Below are positions 1 to 5,901 of a DNA stretch of 5,901 bases, piece by piece. The notes under the pieces were generated by a model. The model did no database searches and was not told where the DNA came from. It was given only the letters and a program-made list of their open reading frames with translations. The DNA comes from Proteobacteria bacterium UBA2996 (GTDB lineage: Bacteria; Pseudomonadota; Gammaproteobacteria; Arenicellales; UBA868), in contig DDZY01000114.1 of the NCBI GenBank assembly GCA_002346525.1, positions 1 through 5,901 of the forward strand, read 5' to 3'. Each line of letters starts with the position of its first letter. Within the stretch, counting starts at the first letter, position 1. Made by a program: the position numbers and the translations under genes.

Positions 1-1
1 T

Positions 2-955
2 GCTGTGGTGACCTTCTCACACAGCGTCGTTGATGCAGCTTCGCTCTGGCAACTGTTTGCCCAGCTGCAGCAGACGTGGTCGGCATGGGGTTGCGAAGTG
101 CCCGATGGGGTGAACGAGCCTATAGACGAAACCGGACTGGCCTTCAGTTGTGCTCAATACGAGCGCGCCCAAGATCCTGAGATGCAAAGCCAGCTCGACT
201 ACTGGATGGAGCAGAAGGCCGATGTCATTCAGGCGTTGCATCAATTCGTGCAGGCAACAAAAGTTCCTGGCGATTCTGATAGTGCGGGCTCGGCTCCCCG
301 TGCTCGGGAGCGGTTGCGATCAGAACTGAGTGCATCTATTCAGGAGCAGTTTGTCGGCGCAGGGGAACGGCATGATTTATTTCTGACGGCGTTTTGTCGG
401 GCATGGTCTGAGGCCACAGGCGTCAGTCGATGTGCAGTGACGCTGGAATCGCACGGCCGTGGGCCGGTGACCGACCGAGATCTAGGAACTGGCGCCATCG
501 GCTGGTTTACGGTGCGCAGGCCGGTTGTAGTAAAAGCGGATTTGGCGTTATCGATCCGGGAGGATTGCCGACAAGTGAGATCGAGCCTTGATGAGGCCCC
601 CGGTTCAGGCCGGGATTTCGGACTGCTTCGGTATCTATGCGAAAAACGCAGCATTAAAGAGCAGTTCTCAGATTTCCCTGAGCCTTTGGTGCGGTTCGTT
701 TACCGCGGCAAAATGGACGACCGGTTCAGGCGCCCGGATAAATTTAAAGTGATCGATGTCCGGGTATCGCGACCCACTCAATCAAGTCCGGGGCCAATAG
801 AACGCAGTGAGACTGCGGTGTTCATCCGGGAGGAGGCCGACACCTTTGTGGTGGATATTGAGCATCGGGACGGATATGCCGATGGCGGGTGTGTGCCCTC
901 GCCGACAATACTGGCCCAGCTCATGCTGCAGGCGCTGAGCCGTCTGGAACCTTGA
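2..955 (+). CDS. C-terminal part of NRPS epimerization-like (condensation superfamily) protein
   Basis: The reading frame is open at the left edge (codon 2-4 is Ala), so the GTG at 5 is not a real start. Residue numbers below count from that GTG. Visible motifs follow the NRPS E-domain series: SHSVVDA (5-11, the HHxxxDG site with the second His and the Asp kept), LESHGRG (147-153, the EGHGRE site), AIGWFTVRRPV (164-174, the VGWFTxxxPV site), GSGRDFGLLRYL (200-211, the PxxGxGYG site) and FVYRGKMD (231-238, the FNYLGQFD site). In E domains of the GrsA/TycA type this His and the Glu of the EGHGRE motif are the catalytic pair that epimerizes a carrier-bound aminoacyl or peptidyl residue. Both are present here (H6, E148) with similar spacing. 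About 130 residues of the domain lie upstream of the window. The protein ends soon after the last motif, so this is either the end of a synthetase or a stand-alone domain. A non-epimerizing condensation-like enzyme remains possible. The superfamily call is firm; the E subtype is likely. Confidence 0.85.
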   Translation, partial: AVVTFSHSVVDAASLWQLFAQLQQTWSAWGCEVPDGVNEPIDETGLAFSCAQYERAQDPEMQSQLDYWMEQKADVIQALHQFVQATKVPGDSDSAGSAPRARERLRSELSASIQEQFVGAGERHDLFLTAFCRAWSEATGVSRCAVTLESHGRGPVTDRDLGTGAIGWFTVRRPVVVKADLALSIREDCRQVRSSLDEAPGSGRDFGLLRYLCEKRSIKEQFSDFPEPLVRFVYRGKMDDRFRRPDKFKVIDVRVSRPTQSSPGPIERSETAVFIREEADTFVVDIEHRDGYADGGCVPSPTILAQLMLQALSRLEP

Positions 956-975
956 TGAGGGTTGTAGTTTGCCGG

Positions 976-1003
976 TTGCGAGCCATGATCACCGGCGTAT
1001 AAG
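976..1003 (+). promoter_or_regulatory. Possible sigma70-type promoter ahead of the export operon
   Basis: TTGCGA (976-981) and TATAAG (998-1003) are separated by 16 bp. They match the -35 consensus at four of six positions and the -10 consensus at five of six. They lie in the largest gap of the window, 108 bp between the E-like gene and the cNMP-like gene, where an internal promoter would let the exporter be expressed separately. A short inverted repeat overlaps the spacer. The call rests on consensus alone and the pattern could occur by chance. Confidence 0.3.
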
Positions 1004-1020
1004 ATCAAAGAGGATCGGAA

Positions 1021-1051
1021 GGTTGTGACTGGACATCGTGCCAGTCGAACC
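1021..1051 (+). promoter_or_regulatory. RNA hairpin directly upstream of a ribosome binding site
   Basis: GGTT (1021-1024) pairs with AACC (1048-1051), and GACTGG (1027-1032) pairs with CCAGTC (1041-1046). The T1026/G1047 wobble and a bulged G1025 join the two halves, and the loop is the eight bases 1033-1040. The stem ends one base before the AAGGAG ribosome binding site of the cNMP-like gene. No T-run follows, so it is not a typical intrinsic terminator. It could stabilise or mark a processed mRNA end, or tune access to the ribosome binding site. The pairing is read from the sequence; the role is inference. Confidence 0.4.
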
Positions 1052-1057
1052 AAGGAG
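1052..1057 (+). promoter_or_regulatory. Strong ribosome binding site that decides the start of the cNMP-like gene
   Basis: AAGGAG sits six bases before ATG 1064. This favours that ATG over the in-frame GTG at 1025, which would add 13 residues outside the domain and would translate through the hairpin and the ribosome binding site. Confidence 0.8.
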
Positions 1058-1063
1058 AGAGCG

Positions 1064-1609
1064 ATGAGAGCGGTACTTTATTTTTTGGGCTGTCTGAGCG
1101 ATCTCGACGTTAAGTGGTTTGTGTCCAGCGGCCGCTCCAAGTCTCTGGATCCGGGTGAGGAGTTGATTACTGCCGGGGAACCGATTTCCGAGGTGTTCTT
1201 CGTGATGGAGGGCGAGTTGTCATCCCGCATAGGGCCTGCTGCGACGCAGGAAGTAAACCGGATGCACTTTGGGGAGTTTGTTGGGGAAATCTCGTTTCTT
1301 GACAGTCGACCGCCCAGTACAACGGTTGTCGCTGTCACCCCGGCGAAATTACTGGCCGTTTCCCGAGAACGTATCGAGGCACACCTCGAGGAGGACCCGG
1401 AATTCGGCGCGCGTTTCTTCAGGGGAATTGGAATACTTCTTTCAAACCGGATCCGCGGGCTTCTGCAGCAGGTGGACGCATCCCAGGATGCCGACCTTTT
1501 CTCAGAGGAGGTCGCGGGTGAACTTGATCCGGAGTTGCTTGACTCCATCAATCTGGCAGGTCGGCGCTTTGAGCTGATGGCGGACCTGTTCCGGTCTTCC
1601 CATGCTTAA
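1064..1609 (+). CDS. Single-domain cyclic-nucleotide-binding-like protein
   Basis: A 181-residue protein, mostly a cNMP-binding beta-roll (about residues 25-110): DPGEELITAGE (29-39), VFFVMEGEL (44-52), then the phosphate-binding cassette FVGEISFLD (72-80) followed by SRPPSTTVVAV. The Gly-Glu pair of the cassette (G74, E75) is kept, but the position where CAP has its phosphate-binding Arg appears to be Ser85, so ordinary cAMP binding is doubtful. The rest (about 110-181) is acidic and helical, and no helix-turn-helix domain follows, so it is not a Crp/Fnr transcription factor. It comes first in the exporter gene run, 33 bp before the adaptor gene. From memory, cNMP-like domains also occur in the second ABC protein of some NHLM systems, which suggests that this is a detached sensor for the transporter. 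It has no signal peptide, so it is probably cytoplasmic. The domain call is firm; ligand and partner are inferred. Confidence 0.85.
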   Translation: MRAVLYFLGCLSDLDVKWFVSSGRSKSLDPGEELITAGEPISEVFFVMEGELSSRIGPAATQEVNRMHFGEFVGEISFLDSRPPSTTVVAVTPAKLLAVSRERIEAHLEEDPEFGARFFRGIGILLSNRIRGLLQQVDASQDADLFSEEVAGELDPELLDSINLAGRRFELMADLFRSSHA

Positions 1610-1642
1610 ACTGTGCAGCACCGTTTGATCTGACGGAACGCA

Positions 1643-2527
1643 ATGCCAGCAGATAAAACGCCGTCCGATCCGAAGCCCAGGAGCATCTTCCGCCAGGAGG
1701 CCCTTGAGCAACTGCAGTCGCCCGAGCAACTCGAGCAACTCCTGCAGGTGACCAATCGAAGGTCCTGGTTGACGCTCAGCGTTATCGGCATCTTCCTTGT
1801 CGGCTTCCTTACCTGGTCGGTAGTTGGACAAATTCCCGTCACCGTGACCGGTCAGGCGATCGTGATTCATCCTGGGCAGGTGGTTCCGATTCAGGCCGCC
1901 CATTCGGGATACCTTGAAACCCTCCATTTAGAACCGGGAGACGAGATCTCGATTGGGGACATCATTGGGAAGATTCGTGTCGCAGATGCAGCGTCAGGTC
2001 CGCAGGACGTGCGCGAGCATCCGATTGTCAGCATGTACGATGGCATCGTATTGGAGCGCAGTGCGGTGTCGGAGAACTTTGTCGTGGCAGGCCAGGTGGT
2101 TGGATATATCGAGAAAGATATTGAACAGGCAGAGCTCGTCGTACTGGGCTATTTCTCAGAGGCCGATGGGCAACAACTCAGGAAAGGTATGCCGGCGTTG
2201 ATCAGTCCGGTCACCACCGCTTCCGAGCGGGACGGCAACCTTCTCGGAGTCGTTGAATCCGTATCCGACTACCCGGTGAGTTTTAATTCGGTGGTGTCTT
2301 TGGTGGGTTTCCCTGAGCGCGCTGCCGAGTTGATGCAAGAGCAACCCCGGATTCAGGCAAGGCTCGCATTGCACCCGGATGATTCGGCTCCGTCCGGGTA
2401 TCAATGGACTTCTGGCAAGGGACCAAACCTGACGCTGAAGCCAGGGACGAGCGCAGTGATGAGTGTGACCACCGGACACATTCGCCCGATCTCATACGTT
2501 GTGCCTTTTTTTAAATCCCGGGAATAA
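1643..2527 (+). CDS. NHLM-type bacteriocin secretion protein, HlyD-like membrane fusion adaptor
   Basis: A 294-residue adaptor that would link the inner-membrane exporter to the periplasm. It has a cytoplasmic N-terminus with a family-like block FRQEALEQLQSPEQLEQLLQ (16-35), one membrane span (about 42-62) and then IPVTVTGQAIVI (64-75). The two lipoyl half-motifs are at about 80-113 (SGYLETLHLEPGDEISIGD) and 126-158 (MYDGIVLERSAVSENFVVAGQ). A beta-barrel-like region follows (about 163-275), and the tail HIRPISYVVPFF (279-290) is the kind seen in NHLM secretion proteins (TIGR03794 type). Only about a dozen residues separate the lipoyl halves, so the long coiled-coil hairpin of classic HlyD is absent. 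ATG 1643 is preceded by a weak GGA (1635-1637). The gene ends 23 bp before the C39 transporter gene, which supports co-expression. The family assignment comes from remembered motifs and context, not from a search. Confidence 0.85.
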   Translation: MPADKTPSDPKPRSIFRQEALEQLQSPEQLEQLLQVTNRRSWLTLSVIGIFLVGFLTWSVVGQIPVTVTGQAIVIHPGQVVPIQAAHSGYLETLHLEPGDEISIGDIIGKIRVADAASGPQDVREHPIVSMYDGIVLERSAVSENFVVAGQVVGYIEKDIEQAELVVLGYFSEADGQQLRKGMPALISPVTTASERDGNLLGVVESVSDYPVSFNSVVSLVGFPERAAELMQEQPRIQARLALHPDDSAPSGYQWTSGKGPNLTLKPGTSAVMSVTTGHIRPISYVVPFFKSRE

Positions 2528-2550
2528 AACGGTCAGTTTTCATCTTTGAA

Positions 2551-4716
2551 ATGATCGGCGCCAAAAGAACGCGAACCCCGGCGGTTCTTCAGTTGGAGGC
2601 GGTCGAGTGTGGCGCTGCCGCGCTTGCCGCAGTGCTTGGGTTTTATAAACGCTTCGTGCCGCTTGCCGAACTTCGCCGGGAATGCGGTGTGTCTCGAGAT
2701 GGCAGCAAGGCATCGAACCTTGTAAAGGCGGCACGCCGTTATGGACTGCAAGCCAAAGGTCTTACCCGCCAGAGTGACGAGTTGCCCAACATAAAGGCGC
2801 CGTTCATTGTCTTTTGGAACTTCAATCATTTTTTAACCTACGAAGGTCAGCATGACGGCAAGGTGTTTCTTAACGATCCGGCAGTCGGACACCGCACCGT
2901 CACCCAGGAAGAATTTGACCGCTCGTTTACCGGCGTGGTGCTGGCGATGGAGCCCAGCGAGGAATTTTCCCCTGGCGGCGCACCACCGCGCTTCTGGCCG
3001 GCGGTCAAAGAGCGCTTGGTCGGGTCCTTTTCTGCGGTTCTCTACTGTTTTTTAGCGGGGCTTTTTCTGGTTTTACCTGGCATTGCAGTTCCCGTCTTCA
3101 ACCAGATCTTTATCGACAACATTGTTGTCTCGCAGCAGGCCGACTGGCACAGGCCGTTGATCATCGCGATGGTGATCGCGCTGATCACCCAGCTGGCGCT
3201 TCATTTTCTTCAGCTTCGGGGACTGCGCCGATTAAAAATAAAACTCGCGCTGATGATGTCTACCCGGTATATGGGGCACCTGCTTTCGTTGCCGGCGGTT
3301 TTTTACCAGCAACGCTATGCAGGGGAGGTGGCCAACCGCAGCGCGCTTAACGACAAACTTTCGACCCTCCTATCAGGTGAGCTCGCCCAGACCGCGATCT
3401 CCGTTGTGATGATGGCTTTCTACGGCGCCGTGATGCTGTTCTACGATCTTTATCTTGCGCTGATCGGGATTTCGTTTGCGCTGATTAATTTCCTTGCGTT
3501 GTTCCTCGTTTCCAAGCATCGGGTGGAACTCAACATGCGGGTCCTCTCAGAAACCGGGAAAACCTACGGCGTAGCAATAGCAGGCCTGAATTCCATCGAG
3601 ACGGTTAAAGCGAGCGGTATTGAGGACGATCTGTTTCAAAAGTTCGGGGGCTACTTTGCCAAGAGCCTGAATGCGACCCAGGCTCTGCAGCTATCCAACC
3701 TGACTCTGGGGGTATTGCCGCCGCTGTTGCTTGGCCTGGCCACGGTTTCGGTTCTCGCTCTGGGCGGTTTTCGTGTTGTCCAGGGGGAATTAACCCTGGG
3801 CATACTGATTGCATTTCAAAGCCTGACTTTGAATTTTCTGCTTCCGATCACCGACTTATCCCATCTTGGGCAGAGGCTGCAGGAACTCAGGGGTGATCTG
3901 GATCGTATTGACGATGTCCTTAAATATCCGCTGCCCGATGCTGTGGAGAAGCGAAAGGTCCTGGACAATCAGGGATCTCCCGTGTCGTGCCTGGAGGGAA
4001 GGATCAATCTTGACGAGATCTCCTTTGGCCACAGCCCGATAGCCAAACCACTTTTCAAAAGCATCGATATCAGCGTTGAACCGGGCGCTGCCCTGGCGCT
4101 TGTCGGGGGAAGCGGCTCGGGGAAGTCCTCGCTGGCGAGACTGATTTGTGGCGATTATCCGCCGTGGAGTGGCAACATCCGATTCGATGGGATCCCCCGC
4201 GAGGAGATTCCTGACGAGTTGATGGCGAATTCGCTGTCTGTTGTAGATCAGCAGATCTCATTGTTTGCAGCGACTGTCCGGGAGAATCTGACGCTGTGGG
4301 AGCCATCCATTCCCGAGCACATCTTGCGGGAGGCCTGTGAAGATGCGGCAATTCTGGAAATGATTGACAGTCTCCCGGATGGATTGGACACCCCTCTTCT
4401 TGAGGGTGGCCAGAACCTGAGCGGTGGTCAGCGTCAACGCCTTGAGATAGCGCGTGCCCTCATCTCGCGGCCGTCAATACTGGTCCTGGATGAGGCGACC
4501 AGCGCACTCGATGCGGAAACGGAATCTATCGTGATGAGCCGATTGCAGGCACGCGGATGTACATTGATTCTCGTCGCGCATCGATTGAGTTCGGTACGGA
4601 CCGCGGATGAAATCCTGGTGCTGTCACGGGGCAAGATTATCGAGCGGGGCTCGCATGAGGCGTTATGGTCCGCCGATGGGGAGTATGCAAGTTTGATGCG
4701 GGCAGGAGAGGGCTAA
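2551..4716 (+). CDS. NHLM-type C39 peptidase/ABC transporter (leader-cleaving exporter)
   Basis: A 721-residue inner-membrane exporter that should cut a leader from a peptide and pump the core out using ATP. The N-terminal C39 domain (about 8-135) has Gln14, catalytic Cys20 in LEAVECGAAAL, His93 in NFNHFL and Asp109 in NDP, so the peptidase looks active. The membrane domain (about 155-435) has hydrophobic segments near 159-185, 201-222, 280-300, 301-320, 385-407 and 413-433. The ATPase domain has Walker A GGSGSGKS (519-526), Q-loop Gln567, signature LSGGQ (623-627), Walker B ILVLDE (643-648), D-loop SALD (651-654) and His677, all intact. Length and architecture fit TIGR03796-type proteins. 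ATG 2551 has only a weak ribosome binding site, but no other start codon lies between the upstream in-frame stop region and the C39 motif. The next gene starts three bases after the stop. Substrates of such exporters usually carry a double-Gly type leader; none was found here. Confidence 0.95.
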   Translation: MIGAKRTRTPAVLQLEAVECGAAALAAVLGFYKRFVPLAELRRECGVSRDGSKASNLVKAARRYGLQAKGLTRQSDELPNIKAPFIVFWNFNHFLTYEGQHDGKVFLNDPAVGHRTVTQEEFDRSFTGVVLAMEPSEEFSPGGAPPRFWPAVKERLVGSFSAVLYCFLAGLFLVLPGIAVPVFNQIFIDNIVVSQQADWHRPLIIAMVIALITQLALHFLQLRGLRRLKIKLALMMSTRYMGHLLSLPAVFYQQRYAGEVANRSALNDKLSTLLSGELAQTAISVVMMAFYGAVMLFYDLYLALIGISFALINFLALFLVSKHRVELNMRVLSETGKTYGVAIAGLNSIETVKASGIEDDLFQKFGGYFAKSLNATQALQLSNLTLGVLPPLLLGLATVSVLALGGFRVVQGELTLGILIAFQSLTLNFLLPITDLSHLGQRLQELRGDLDRIDDVLKYPLPDAVEKRKVLDNQGSPVSCLEGRINLDEISFGHSPIAKPLFKSIDISVEPGAALALVGGSGSGKSSLARLICGDYPPWSGNIRFDGIPREEIPDELMANSLSVVDQQISLFAATVRENLTLWEPSIPEHILREACEDAAILEMIDSLPDGLDTPLLEGGQNLSGGQRQRLEIARALISRPSILVLDEATSALDAETESIVMSRLQARGCTLILVAHRLSSVRTADEILVLSRGKIIERGSHEALWSADGEYASLMRAGEG
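4704..4708 (+). promoter_or_regulatory. Ribosome binding site for the second transporter, inside the preceding gene
   Basis: AGGAG lies in the last codons of the C39 transporter gene, 11 bases before GTG 4720. The spacing is slightly long. The next in-frame ATG (4750) has no such site before it, so GTG 4720 is preferred. The position implies translational coupling of the two transporter subunits. Confidence 0.55.
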
Positions 4717-4719
4717 GCG

Positions 4720-5901
4720 GTGTCGGCATCTACCTCTTTATCCTCTCCCATGCTGAGTGCGATCACGATGGTGACGCGCAACTCAGGTGTCGAGATCCAA
4801 GTGCCCAAGTCTTTTTCTCGACAGACTGAGTCTGACGTTCAAATCAGGGACATTGCCCGCGCGTCAGGTTTGCGGGTCAGAAATGTGCTGCTCCAGGACA
4901 GGTGGTGGCACAAAGACGCTGGTCCGATGCTCGGGTTCCTGGAAGATAAGCGACATCCTGTGGCATTGCTGCGCTCTCACTCGGGGGCGTATTACATTGT
5001 TGATCCTCGTGGAGGCTCCAAAGTCCGAGTGGATGAGGAATCTGTGCAGGGCCTTTCGGTTGATGCGCGGATGTTTGCCGAGTCCTTGCCCACCGATGTG
5101 TCGAGGCTGTGGCAGATTCCGCGTTGGGCCGCAGGCGAAGTTTGGGCAGACATCAGTTTTGTGATCCTCCTCGCTCTGCTGATTACTTTATTGGGGATGC
5201 TAGTGCCGCAAGCGACGGCAGCGCTTGTCGACGTTGCGATTCCAGAGGCCAACCTCCGAATGCTGCTGGAGATAGGACTGGGCCTGTGTGCAGCGGTGTT
5301 TGGTATAGCGGTGTTGTCGGTCGCCCAGGGGATTGCCACCGTGCGGTTCAGTATTTGGGTAAATGCGAAAGCGCAGAGTGCAATCTTTTGTCATGTACTT
5401 TTATTGACTGCACCCTTCTTTCGTCGCTTCACCGACGGCGATCTATTGGATCGACTTATGGCGATCAGTGAGGTATCGCAGGAATTCAATTCGACGAGTA
5501 TTCGTTCTCTATTGGTTGGCCTGACTGCCTCGTTGAATCTGGGATTGCTTTTTTATTACGACCCACAACTTGCCACGGTGGTATTAGGTCTCGGCCTGGT
5601 AGTGTTTCTATTCACGGTGCTTGGGTTTGTGTCGATTCATAAGTACCAGAAGGTACTGCTGGACCTGCAGGGAAGTTTTAAGGGGTTTGTTTTTGAGGTC
5701 ACGAGCGCCGTAGGCAAGATTCGCCTGGCGGGTGCCGGGGACCGGATTCTTGGATTGTGGCTGAAGCGATATGCGCGGCAAGTCAGCCTGAAACTAAGGG
5801 TCCAGCAGATCGAGGATTCAGTAGACACCCTTAACTACTCTGTGCCCCTTGCTGGACTGATCCTGGTCTATGCAGTGGGCGGCCAGTCACTGATAGGAAG
5901 C
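4720..5901 (+). CDS. NHLM-type ABC transporter, second subunit (permease and ATPase), 3' end cut by window
   Basis: The frame is open from GTG 4720 to the right edge (394 codons, no stop). It is the partner transporter of NHLM systems (TIGR03797 type). The N-terminal cytosolic part carries the family-like block IARASGLRVRNVLLQDRWWH (45-64), DAGPML (66-71), HPVALL (79-84) and YYIVDPRGG (91-99). The membrane domain follows, with hydrophobic segments near 145-165, 181-203, 263-280, 283-303 and 373-390, and the ABC exporter pattern APFFRRFTDGDLLDRL (231-246). Walker A and all other ATPase motifs lie beyond the edge and cannot be checked. No catalytic Cys of a C39 peptidase is seen, although residues 45-110 resemble the back half of that fold. 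The first possible start after the in-frame stop of the preceding gene is GTG 4720. It would probably pair with the C39 transporter; whether as a heterodimer or as a separate pump is not known from the sequence. Confidence 0.9.
   Translation, partial: MSASTSLSSPMLSAITMVTRNSGVEIQVPKSFSRQTESDVQIRDIARASGLRVRNVLLQDRWWHKDAGPMLGFLEDKRHPVALLRSHSGAYYIVDPRGGSKVRVDEESVQGLSVDARMFAESLPTDVSRLWQIPRWAAGEVWADISFVILLALLITLLGMLVPQATAALVDVAIPEANLRMLLEIGLGLCAAVFGIAVLSVAQGIATVRFSIWVNAKAQSAIFCHVLLLTAPFFRRFTDGDLLDRLMAISEVSQEFNSTSIRSLLVGLTASLNLGLLFYYDPQLATVVLGLGLVVFLFTVLGFVSIHKYQKVLLDLQGSFKGFVFEVTSAVGKIRLAGAGDRILGLWLKRYARQVSLKLRVQQIEDSVDTLNYSVPLAGLILVYAVGGQSLIGS

Noticed and set aside
5..955. GTG at 5 as the true start of the first gene
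   Set aside because: The frame is open upstream to the window edge, and the GTG lies within the strand just before the HHxxxDG motif. A protein starting there would lack the first third of the domain.
1025..1063. Longer cNMP-like protein starting at GTG 1025
   Set aside because: There is no good ribosome binding site before it, the extra residues are not part of the fold, and ATG 1064 has AAGGAG at ideal spacing.
1078..1551. 157-codon minus-strand ORF
   Set aside because: It is antisense to the cNMP-like gene, Ser/Arg-rich with no recognisable domain, and the sense frame has a clear family match.
1064..1609. Crp/Fnr-type transcription factor
   Set aside because: No helix-turn-helix domain follows the beta-roll; only about 70 residues of acidic helical tail remain.
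1706..1740. Three copies of GAGCAACT, a possible short DNA repeat
   Set aside because: They encode Glu-Gln-Leu repeats in the N-terminal helix of the adaptor, a segment that is family-like, so protein sequence explains them.
4787..5471. Two plus-strand ORFs at 4787-5164 and 5109-5471
   Set aside because: Both are out of frame with the second NHLM transporter, whose frame from 4720 runs uninterrupted to the window end and matches family motifs and membrane segments. They are shadows.
1..5901. CRISPR array, tRNA, rRNA, insertion sequence or attachment site
   Set aside because: Nearly the whole window is coding, gaps are at most 108 bp, and no direct repeat series, tRNA-like fold or transposase motif was seen.

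Overview
The window holds five genes, all on the + strand and closely spaced. Together they look like the end of a non-ribosomal peptide synthetase (NRPS) type gene followed by a peptide-export operon of the NHLM (nitrile hydratase leader microcin) bacteriocin secretion type. An HlyD-like adaptor with one membrane anchor, moderately GC-rich sequence and Shine-Dalgarno led genes suggest a Gram-negative bacterium, perhaps a proteobacterium. Taxonomy cannot be settled from this window.

Layout. Bases 2-955 are the C-terminal part of a condensation-superfamily protein, open at the left edge, whose motifs fit an NRPS epimerization (E) domain better than an ordinary condensation domain. A 108-bp gap follows, with a possible promoter and a hairpin next to a strong ribosome binding site. 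Bases 1064-1609 encode a single cyclic-nucleotide-binding-like domain with no DNA-binding domain. Bases 1643-2527 encode a short HlyD-type adaptor. Bases 2551-4716 encode a complete C39 peptidase/ABC transporter with every catalytic motif intact. From 4720 to the right edge runs the partner NHLM-type ABC transporter, cut off before its ATPase domain. It has no stop in the window.

How they may work together (inference): the E-like protein acts on a peptide product. The C39 transporter removes a leader and pumps the product, the adaptor couples export to the periplasm, the second transporter is the usual partner of this system, and the cNMP-like protein may sense a ligand and control the exporter. 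No precursor peptide gene with a double-Gly type leader was seen, so the substrate must lie outside the window or be something other than a classic leader peptide. The most interesting points are NRPS-type chemistry next to a leader-cleaving exporter, an adaptor without the helical hairpin, a detached sensor domain lacking its key Arg, and a likely degenerate C39 domain in the second transporter.
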